From Hygrocybe punicea (Eukaryota; Basidiomycota; Agaricomycetes; Agaricales; Hygrophoraceae), in assembly GCA_963556145.1 (NCBI GenBank), contig OY744463.1, positions 5,084,001-5,148,000 on the forward strand: a DNA stretch of 64,000 nt, read 5' to 3'. Positions within the stretch are counted from its first letter, which is position 1. The number at the start of each line of letters is the position of its first letter. Shown here one piece after another: positions 55,905 to 64,000 of the stretch. A program made the position numbers and the translations under genes. The notes beneath the pieces were generated by a model. It was not told the origin of the DNA. It made no database searches and saw only the letters and a list, made by a program, of their open reading frames with translations.

Positions 55905-56636
55905 GTAGTGTCACGGTACCCACATCACACATCAACATCACCAACCGACAGCTACAGCAACAACAACAATGAGAACACCAACAATGACGATGGACAACGA
56001 TGGGACATGGGGGAGGAGGGCAGCAGGAGGGCAGTGCACCCACCCCCCGTTGCAGTAGGTAAGTGTTTTTTTGTCTTTTTTCTTAGCTACTAATTACACA
56101 AATGACAACGACAGCAGTACCAACAACACAAACACCTCACACCCGACGAGGATGACAGGCGGCGAGGACAAGGATGACAACGGCGGCCACCACCTCCACC
56201 ACCATGACCACGACGAAGGCCATGGCCATCCAACCACCAACATACCTCGCAGATGCGCAATGTCATGTCAATCGACGTTGGCGCTGCAACCGCAAGGTAA
56301 CCGGGAGGATGATGGTGCGCCCACCACCTGGTCGCAGCCAACCCACCCCCCGCATCGCGTTCGCGTTGAGACCGGGACAACGGGGAGCCCAAATACATCA
56401 CCTCGCCGCCTTTTGCCCCAAACCCCACCCCCACTTGGTCAACACCCACGGCACCCATTTCCCATCCATTTTCGAGCACCCCCAACTCACTTGCACACCA
56501 CCACGATGACCGGCCATCACCGCTGCCTCGGCCACCATGCGGCCGACCTCCCATTGCACCACGACACGTCTGCATTGTGCCCCGAGCACGGTGGAGACCT
56601 GTCCTTGGCCTCAGTTACCTCGCACGAGCATGCCGC
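55905..56636. repeat. GC-rich low-complexity stretch with direct repeats
   Basis: CAACAACAAC and ACCACCACC-type repeats, and an intron-like GTAAGTGTTTTTTTG spacer at 56059 like those at 7.6-8.2 kb. 56250-56300 (CCTCGCAGATGCGCAATGTC...GTCAATCGACGTTGGCGC) is repeated with changes at 56617-56665. No protein family is recognised. Confidence 0.45.
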
Positions 56637-56764
56637 AACGTCAATTGACGTTGGCGCAGTGAACGTGAGGTAAATACCGTGTCATATCTGTATCTGTGGC
56701 TCGGATATGGATAGTGGCGGATATGGATACGGATACCAAATTCGGCACCTGCGGATGATCCGTG

Positions 56765-56851
56765 CAGTTGCCTAATGACAACGGCCGTTTATCGGACAAG
56801 CAGCGGAATCAATATTTTGCCAATGGATTTGACTTGGACCTTCGTCAACAT
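56765..56851 (+). pseudogene. Gag fragment upstream of LTR D
   Basis: Reads NDNGRLSDKQRNQYFANGFDLDLRQH, matching YDNGCLLDKQQNEYFANRFDLDLHQ in the gag at 59340-60220. It stops at LTR D. The following residues (VEERLHY) are at 54342 in reverse. Confidence 0.7.
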
Positions 56852-57137
56852 TGTAGTAGTGGTGCCTGGGCTGTCACGTGACCCAGGTCCCATGGTTGGG
56901 TTCCCTTAGGTAGCCATTCCTGTCTTAGTCAATCCATCTATCCCATCCACCTTGACCTTTCCAAGTGCTTCTGTCCCCGATTCCGTGAGGTCCCTCGGAC
57001 CCACTCCATCGTGGTGATGAGAGCGTGATTCGAGCCACACCACTGGAGACCACAACATTCCACTCACACAGACCCTTTTTGAGTACAGCAACAGAGATTT
57101 TCGAGCACAGAGAACACCCCTGAGAGCCCACCCACGT
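56852..57137 (+). repeat. 5' LTR of family D (56852-57008) with primer-binding site
   Basis: LTR TGTAGTAGTGGTGCC...CCCACTCCA, 157 bp, then TCG and TGGTGATGAGAGCGTGATTCGAGCC from 57012 (first 20 bases enough). Its complement ends CTCATCACCA and contains a TCGAATC T-arm-like stretch, as a tRNA 3' end does. This is a good PBS. Left flank ACAT. The internal sequence is cut at 57137 by the inverted repeat. Confidence 0.7.
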
Positions 57138-57269
57138 AGGCAACTGCACGGATCATCCGCGGGTGCCAAATTTGGTATCCGTATCCATATCCACCACTAT
57201 CCATATCCGAGCCACAGATACGGATATGATACGGTATTTACCTCGTGTTCGCCGCGCCAACGTCAATTG

Positions 57270-58497
57270 TAGTGATGCCGAAGTTCGGTTCGGTTCGGTT
57301 TTTTCGGTTTTTTGAAAAACCTGAACCGAAACCGCCGGTTCGGTTCAGCAAAATGACGAACCAAAACCAAAACCGCTTCGAACCGTTTTTTAGCGTTTGG
57401 TTCGCGTTCAAACCCGGTTCAAACGCCGAACCGCTTTGATTTAAAGCTTCTCCTACCTGTCAGCTTCATTTTGATCCCCTGATCATCCAAAACGGTCAAG
57501 TATTGAGTGAGTTATGGTTAAAATAACTTTTATTCACAATGGGAGGACATCCGTAACATATCTTTTATTCGGATATAGTTTCCCCATGTTGGGACGAGAT
57601 TCCAACACCGCAAAGACCCCAGAAAAACATTTGAACTCCCCACCCTAAACGGGGTACAGATATAATACAGAGATGTGATATCTATTGGAGGGGGTCGACC
57701 CCCTGAATAGACTACAAAAACTATTTTCAAGGTCCAACCTCCTGAAGTGGGCTATGCCGATCACTGGCATGTCATCTATTGGTTCCATCAACGATCCCAA
57801 CCTGATATAAGCAAAGCGGTTCCAACCCCAACTGGCACCCTGTTTATTGCCCAGAATATTTTTATCATTACGGATGTCCTCCCAATATATAGATTGTGAT
57901 TTTAAAAAATGAAAATAGCATTATAAGTAAAATAGGTAAGATTACCAAATTATTTGAGTACATTACCCTCATCAAAAGGTAATGGGTTCTCTGTTAACAT
58001 TAATTAATATAATCAATATCCACTCACCTGTTGGACCAACTTGGAATTTCTGCATAATTGGTTACAAATTGAAGTCAGTTTGATGAGTGACCAGATATTG
58101 GTTAAATTAACTAATCTTAGCAGAGGACCAATTATCATTTAGTGTGGGCAATGTACTCAAATAATTTGGTAATTTTATCTATTTTATTTATAATGTTATT
58201 GCCATTTTTAAAATCAAATATATATATATATTGAGTAAAAGTTGTTTTAATCATAACTCACTCAATACTTGACCGTTTTGGATGATCAGTGGATCAAAAT
58301 GACGGGAAGAACCGTATCTATCGGTTCGCGGTTCGAACCGGGTTCAAACGCGGTTCAGAACCGCTCAAAACCACAGAACTGCAAACCGAACCATCAGTTT
58401 CGGTTCAGCATTTGGCTGAACTGAACCGGGTTTTTCGGTTCAGTTTGCGGTTCAAACCGGGTTCGGACCGGTTCTGAACCGAACTTCGGCATCACTA
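57270..58497. mobile_element. hAT-like MITE with nested palindromes (1228 bp)
   Basis: Ends TAGTGATGCCGAAGTTCGG and its complement at 58479-58497; GGTTCGG subterminal repeats as in the two CTG-core elements. I found no matching 8-bp flanks. Inside are nested inverted repeats: about 56 bp (57480-57535 with 58240-58297), 20 bp (57538-57557 with 57867-57886) and about 66 bp (57899-57965 with 58148-58213). These suggest two further foldback elements inserted in it. Confidence 0.7.
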
Positions 58498-58506
58498 GAA
58501 GTTCCG

Positions 58507-58675
58507 TGAGTTTAGGAGATAGACCGACCAGGTACGTGAGCGGCTGTGCTAGTCGGTATGCATCGGGTTGCATCAGGTTGCGTCGGGTTCGAGCGTAGAT
58601 TGCTAGAGACGTCGGGTTCGAGCGGATTCGCTAGATATCGATGTTACGGCCTCAGAGGGTCAAGGACCCTCTACA
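58507..58675 (-). repeat. LTR family B fragment, first ~170 bp of LTR
   Basis: Ends AAGGACCCTCTACA and contains TACGTGAGCGGCTGTGCTAG and GATTGCTAGAGACGTCGGGTT, as in the start of the B LTRs at 18186 (reverse) and 60221. Confidence 0.7.
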
Positions 58676-58935
58676 GCGTGGGTGTGGGTGTGGGTGTGGG
58701 TGTCGTTGGGCTGGTGGGGATGATAGTGTTAATTGTTACTTAGTAGTAAATAAACACTTACGATTGGCAGCAGGGTTGGGTGCACCAACCCCGCCGCTCT
58801 CTTTCTCTCGTTTGGGGGTTATTCGTTGATGGCGACACGCTGCTATGGTGGTGCTGGTGCTGGTGCTGGTGCTGGTGCTGCCCCTCATCATCGTCATCAT
58901 CGTCGTCGTCGTCATCGTCATCGTCCATCTGGTGG
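58676..58935. repeat. Microsatellites GGTGTG, GGTGCT and TCG/TCA
   Basis: Short pure tracts: GTGGGT units (58677-58705), GGTGCT units (58848-58878) and TCATCGTCA/TCG units (58885-58925). No gene. Confidence 0.85.
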
Positions 58936-59338
58936 TGCCGACTTGGTGGTGGTTGGTAGAGGAGCCTACAAAACTATTAGTGAATGAGAAATAAATGATA
59001 AAGAATGTAGAACTTACCTATTTGCCTCGAACGCAAGCGTTCGAGGCTTTTGAGAGTGGTGGTTGGTGGCTGAGAATAAAGTTTAGTGACTAAAATGGAA
59101 ATTTGCTGAATCGGCATGTGAGTAAAACTTTCATTTCGAGCGCAAAATACATACCTGTGGATATCGGTTTGGCAGTTCTGAACCGCTCATGAACCGTTTA
59201 GACAACCCGGGGGTTGCCTGAACCTCGAACCGGACCCGGGGTTCAGTTCAGCCCAAGGTGCTGGACTGAACTGAACTTCCGGTTCGGTTTGGAGTTTGAA
59301 CCGGGTTCGGATCGGTTCTGAACTTTGGCAGCACTAAC
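58936..59338. other. Non-coding, with a hAT-like right terminus at about 59335
   Basis: 59165-59335 has GGTTCGG/CCGAACC subterminal motifs and ends TTTGGCAGCACTA, the right end type of the hAT family in this window. No left partner is found, so the element is truncated or rearranged. Confidence 0.5.
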
Positions 59339-59339
59339 T

Positions 59340-60220
59340 GGGACAGAAGACAATATGGCGGCAATAACAGGGACAGAATGTCTATTTCTGGAGAATCCAG
59401 AGCAAATGGGAGTGGGTCCAGCACGAGTTCATAGAAGGAAACCAGAGTGGATGAAACCGGAGACGATGGGGACGAAATAGGAAACGGAATGGATAAATCG
59501 GGAACAGGACTGGAAGATATGACGGAATCAATGACAGGCATCGATAAATCGGGAAGGGGCTCGGATGGGGACGACATGGGACTGGATGACACAACCTGTA
59601 AACAAATAATGGTCTCGATGGGCACCGGAGTGGATGGGGATGGGGAACATGATGACAGAGATGGACTGGAATGAACGTGGGGGATGGAATGAATGACAGT
59701 GGGCAGGATTGAGAATGGAATCTGTTCCGGAGGTGAGATGACTGCGACAGGTACGGGAGCGGGACTGGAATCGGGACTGGAAGGGCAATGGGGGCTGCAG
59801 TGACAACAGATTCCAGAATGGAACGGTAACCAGAAAGTAAAAATATTGTGGTGTCATGGAACATATCAACCGGGTATGGATCGTCGTGGTAATGACCAGG
59901 AAGAAGGTAATGGGGTCGTTCTTCAACACATTGATGAAGGTCCAAGTCAAATCTGTTGGCGAAATATTCATTCTGCTGCTTGTCCAATAAACAGCCATTG
60001 TCGTATAGTACTCCAGAAATGTGTATGAAGTCCCGGAAATATTGTCCTAAGTCCGTCTTGTTTTCTATACCATAAGCCGATTGTTGTTTAACCAATTGAC
60101 CGAGATCCGTGATCGTATACCGAATACTGTCTGTGGCACTGGGATAGAAGTCGAAAACAGCACGTCAGAAAGCGATGAAGTCTTTTGCTGAAGCAGCAGG
60201 AAGGGTGGACCAAAGTTCAT
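59340..60220 (-). pseudogene. Gag fragment continuing the family-C gag, minus strand
   Basis: From 60220 downward: ELWSTLPAASAKDFIAF, a stop, RAVFDFYPSATDSIRYTITDLGQLV, AYGIENKTDLGQYFRDFIHISGVLY, FANRFDLDLHQCVEERPHYLLPGHYHDD. It aligns with ELWVSLPSVTGANYATFKRSILVLYPG...YGICTCAELGEYYHEFIQISGFLL in the gag at 61940. It begins exactly at the B LTR, and completes the sentence LRYLNNNDY|ELW begun at 17415. Confidence 0.78.
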
Positions 60221-60964
60221 TGTAGAGGGTCCTCAACCCTCTGTGTCCGGAAGCTCGATATCTCACGAATCCGCTCGAACCCAACATAACCCGATGCATA
60301 CTGACTAGCATGGCTGCTCACGTACAGGGTCGGTCCAACTCCTAAATGCATGGAATCCCAAACATTGCAGATGGATCTTATCGGACTGGAATCCCAACAT
60401 CGGACTTGCCCAATTCGTGCCTACCATCTCCCTTATGGAGATATATCAAAGTATTTCACATCTTTTCATGGCTTTTCACTTCTCCCACTCATTTTCCTGT
60501 CATTGTCGCATCACAACCTTCTCATCACTACCCTATTTCTGTTCCTCTTTGTTCTCCTTCATCGGCCAAGGACTCTCGTCTGAAACTAGATGGACATTTT
60601 TGTAGTATAAAAATGGTGCCCAAATGCCATGTCAAAATAAGAAACCAGTCCCCCCATTTCCCCTCACTCAGAATCAGTCTCTCAGTAAAATCCATCACTC
60701 ATACAACTGGTCGGTTCCCTTGACACTCTACTGTCCATATTCTTACATCCCTCATCACCCGACACCCGACCCGCCATATCCGACATCATCAGCTTCATTG
60801 GCTTCGACTGGTCTCGATAGATATCAGTAGTGTTACTTGGCGGCTTTCTATCCTTTGTCTCTTATCACTTTACTGAAGCTTGCTAAACTATTCCTTGTCA
60901 CTTCTACGCTGACACCCCCAGGCTAGGATCTTTGTTCTGCAGCCACCCTGACCTCACCACTACA
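60221..60964 (+). repeat. 5' LTR of a family-B gypsy element (744 bp)
   Basis: Begins TGTAGAGGGTCCTCAACC and ends CTCACCACTACA. TATA-like TAGTATAAAAATGG is at about 60604. Two bases after its end TGGAGCCCACCAAGAGG (60967 on) is the primer-binding site. Left flank TCAT (complement ATGA). Confidence 0.9.
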
Positions 60965-61780
60965 TCTGGAGCCCACCAAGAGGAATAGTTTAGCATCACC
61001 ATAGCTTCCTCCTCCCGTATCACACCTTCCAACCATCATCTTCGAGATCTTCCTTGAAGAACTCTTCAACAAGAACTTTCTCTAGCCGCCTTCGACCCGA
61101 CAATCGACAACAACTTCTTCCAACTAGTACCCGATCACCTCGCTCGACACAACAATCTTCCGCTTGTCTCAGGGTCAAATATGCCCTTATATCTCTCATC
61201 TGACAGTCTTGAATCGGTCGATATACCGATTATTATGATAACACCCAACTCATCCGATCTTAGTTCCGCACCTGCATCACCTACGTCCCCGACCTCAACT
61301 TCGTTAGAACCCCCATCCACGTCTTTGCTCTCAACATTGAAAACTCCGTCCTCATCCTCGTCTACGCTATCATCATCCACGTTACCCAATGTAGAGAGAG
61401 CAGCCTTTGTAGGCGTGTAATCTCAGTGTTTTGCGAGTTTTGTCGATGGGGTAAAAACCCAAGAATCTCTTCTTGTTTGTAACTATGGACACAAGCCACT
61501 ATATAGGTACTATATAGTATCTATAATAAGAAACAAGGGGGAGAACTGGGAGAGGTGATTGGAAAGTGAGAAGAGCAAACTGAAGGAATGCAGAATAGAG
61601 GGAATAGAGGGAATACATGCCCAGGGAGATACCAGTCTCTACACCGACATGCCCATCGTACACCCGACAACTGTTCCATCAACATCTCAGCTCATTCTTA
61701 TTCCAACAATGACCTCGACCACCAGATCTTCAACCGCTCCCCACACTACCACTCCTCATGTTACCCCATGACAAATTCTT
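60965..61780 (+). other. Leader of the family-B element, possible gag first exon 61181-61423
   Basis: After the PBS an ATG at 61181 opens an 80-codon Ser/Thr/Pro-rich frame (MPLYLSSDSLESVDIPIIM). A typical splice acceptor (GGTCATTCCACAG, ending about 61800) precedes the conserved gag. A similar acceptor precedes gag at 17280, so a spliced gag is possible. I could not fix the donor. Confidence 0.4.
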
Positions 61781-61799
61781 GCTTGTGGTCATTCCACAG

Positions 61800-64000
61800 C
61801 CCCTACCTTCAATGGGAACCCGCTCAACCTAAACCGCTTCTTCAAAGAAGTCAATCTACTTGCTGCCGATGCTGGCCTTGACGATGCGGGCTGCATTAAG
61901 CATAGTCTGCGCTATGCATCCCTTAGCAACTATGAGCTTTGGGTGAGCCTACCTAGCGTGACCGGCGCCAATTATGCCACCTTCAAAAGGAGCATACTCG
62001 TGCTATACCCGGGCACAGAAGACAATCATCGGTACATGATGGCAGATCTCAACCATCTTACCCATACCCAAACCAGTTACGGCATCTGTACTTGTGCTGA
62101 ACTTGGCGAATATTACCATGAGTTCATCCAGATTTCAGGGTTCCTTTTAGACAAAGGTCGGATCTCTCCCCGAGAATGTAATATCACGTATGAGAACAGC
62201 TTCCATGCTGAGCTCAAAAAGGATATCAAGACCCATCTACAGGACCAGAAACCAAACCACTTCCATAGCGATCCCTACGACTTCCAGGACTTTCATAACT
62301 GCGCCCACTTTCTGCTGGCCAGAACCGCGGCTGAACCATCCACCATCTCTCATCTATTGTCAACCTCACCTGCTGCCATCAGGTATTCTACCCCCATAGA
62401 ACCTGCTACCCGTTACCCGCTACCCATTCGCCATGACCTGGTCATTCCTAAAGTGGAACTGGTCGAACCCAACATGTCCAACCTTTTTCGCCTCATTTCA
62501 CAACAACTTGCCATACTCACACAAGCTCTCACCAAATGTAACAATCCTCCAAATCCTTGTACAAATAGGGCCAAGTCGGCCACCTTGGGACAAGGGGTCA
62601 CCAACTTCAATTGCCTCTTTTGCAATGATCTGTTCCATCATATCCGTGATTGTCCAATTTGTGAGCAGTACACTTGGGATGGGATATGCCGCAAGAATGA
62701 GCATGGCCGCATCGTATTGCCCAATGGAATGTACCTTCCAAAGGCTATTGTCAGCAAAAATATGAAGGATTGGTTCAACGCATGGCATGCACAGAACCCC
62801 AGCAACTGCGCTCCTCCTGCCCATAACCCCACGGAACCTTTCCAATGTGACCCTCCACCTCATGTCAAAACCAACTTCGTCTCTGCTGTCAAAGTACTGA
62901 CCTATGAGCCTGAAGTCACTACCAAGTATGCCGACATCTTTCAGTCCACGACGTCCAACATTGACAATGACAATGAGCAGATCAAGGTCTTGGAAGCTGA
63001 AGTGCAGCAGCTTCATAAATGGGTTAGATTCGACAGTGTAGAAATCCCCTCAAAAGCAAAAGGTAAATCTAGAGAATCATATCCCAATCTGCCCGCCGCA
63101 TCCACGTCCATTCCCACCATGAAACCCACCAAGGAAACGTCCAGACCTATCAATGAGCAGCTGATCACTATAGTCCCCCCCTCGAATATGCAGCCAACTG
63201 AGCCGACCACCTTCATGCCTCGCACTCCCCAGAACCTTCCCACGTTGCATCCTCAATACCGCTACCAGGCCCCCATTGAAGATCCTGGTATCACTAAATC
63301 TGTCATCGACCATGCACTCGATTCTCAAGTTTGCATTTCACAATGAGAACTCTTAGCCATGTCGTCCGATGCTTGCCATCACATGAAGGATCTCACCACT
63401 TCAAAAAAGGTCACCACCGAGACCAACAATGTAGAGGTCTTCCATTTCCATGCGCCCGAAATCCCCACCCGCGCCTGCCAACACTGCCAGGAAAATGTCC
63501 CACTCGTCATCGGCCGGGACTCAGTCCCTCTCCATGCTGTCTACCCCCTCATCAATGGTAAATTCATATTCGAGTGCATCCTCAACAATGGCTCCATGAT
63601 CATCGGCATGCGACACAATATTTGGGAGAAACTCAGTTACGGCCTGCAAAACATGAAGATGCGGATGCAATCTGCAAACCAAAGCAACAATGAAACCCTC
63701 GGCCGGATCGCCAACCTTAAATTCACCTTTGGTGACGTCGATCTATTCCTTCAAGTCCAAGTCGTCGATGACGCCCCCTACGAGATTCTCATCGGCCGCC
63801 CCTTCTTCACACTTTCCGAGGCCCTCATGAAAGATTATAAAAACAGAGAACAACAGGTCACAATCACAGATCCAAACACCGGTGCCATTGAAAGGGTGCA
63901 CTGCGGTAATGTGAACGGAATCAAATACCAACTCTACCACAGTGCTGTACAAATTCTGAGGGGTTCAATCTCGATCCAAAAGGTTAATAAAAATACTCAG
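61800..64000 (+). pseudogene. gag-pr: Gag-protease of the family-B gypsy element, running off the window
   Basis: Gag: FNGNPLNLNRFFKEVNLLAAD, NYELWVSLPS, YHEFIQISGFLL and the zinc knuckle CLFCNDLFHHIRDC (CX2CX4HX4C, about 62611), then a Pro/Thr linker. A TGA at 63344-63346 is followed in the same frame by ELLAMSSDACHHMKDLTT, where relatives read R-ELLA; so CGA to TGA is likely, and gag and protease were one frame. The protease region (63500-63830) has CILNNGSMIIGM where retropepsins of this kind have LD-GS: the catalytic Asp is Asn. PYEILIGRPFF is the C-terminal motif. RT and integrase are beyond the window. Together with 17416-21620 it could be the other half of one element. Confidence 0.85.

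Larger units (their letters stand above)
56637..57269. mobile_element. Element with about 130-bp near-perfect terminal inverted repeats
   Basis: 56639-56775 pairs with 57138-57268 in reverse. The best 103 bp (from GTAAATACCGTGTCATATC to GATCCGTGCAGTTGCC) differ at only a few positions. The arms are built from GGATATGGATAC-type units. The centre holds a gag fragment and a family-D LTR. Either a foldback transposon or a pair of inverted repeats trapped by rearrangement. Confidence 0.7.

Noticed and set aside
60221..64000. An intact retrotransposon at the right edge
   Set aside because: A TGA inside gag-protease and Asn in place of the protease catalytic Asp argue that this copy is dead; RT and integrase are not visible.

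Overview
This is a 64-kb piece of a fungal nuclear genome, almost certainly an agaricomycete (mushroom-forming basidiomycete). The reasons are genes with many 42-60 nt introns, some with CTAAC-like branch points, chromodomain Ty3/gypsy elements, KDZ, hAT and pogo/Tigger transposase remains, a Helitron with a ubiquitin-protease-like domain, and lineage-specific protein families of mushroom-genome type. I see no housekeeping gene, tRNA, rRNA or CRISPR. The window is a nested transposon cluster.

Layout. 0-6 kb: a decayed DDE transposase, a 252-bp Tc1/mariner-type MITE, and a pogo/Tigger transposase interrupted by a solo LTR (family A) and a non-autonomous hAT element. 6-10.4 kb: low-complexity repeats and a KDZ transposase fragment. 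10.45-13.58 kb: a complete hAT element with 8-bp target duplication. 14.6-23 kb: nested LTRs of families A, B and C, the 3' half of a gypsy element (RNase H, integrase) on the minus strand, and accessory genes antisense to the elements.

23.045-51.415 kb: the centrepiece. Two halves of one family-C LTR (395 + 195 bp, matching the 587-590 bp of intact copies) flank a 28.4-kb insertion. Its right end has a Helitron hairpin plus CTAG, inserted between A and T. It encodes Rep/PIF1 helicase and a USP-like protease, and carries at least four other gene families: a predicted ATP-grasp protein, its convergent partner, a 'GDIVEVQ' family protein, and a gene split by a hAT element. It also holds a 170-bp tandem array and a palindromic array. 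A younger 7.0-kb chromodomain gypsy element with apparently identical LTRs sits between the helicase and protease domains. That element appears self-primed in the Tf1 manner and has an intron-containing antisense gene with a Zn(II)2Cys6-like motif.

51.4-64 kb: another antisense accessory gene beside the right half of the split LTR, gag fragments, a short-LTR family (D), palindromic MITE-like elements, and the 5' half of a family-B gypsy element (LTR, gag, protease) that runs off the window.

Two themes recur. First, several LTR families keep a coiled-coil plus zinc-cluster gene just inside the 3' LTR on the opposite strand. Second, most visible stop codons and target-duplication mismatches look like CpG-to-TpG decay, as expected for cytosine methylation of repeats. 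All reading is by eye; coordinates of repeat ends may be off by a few bases.
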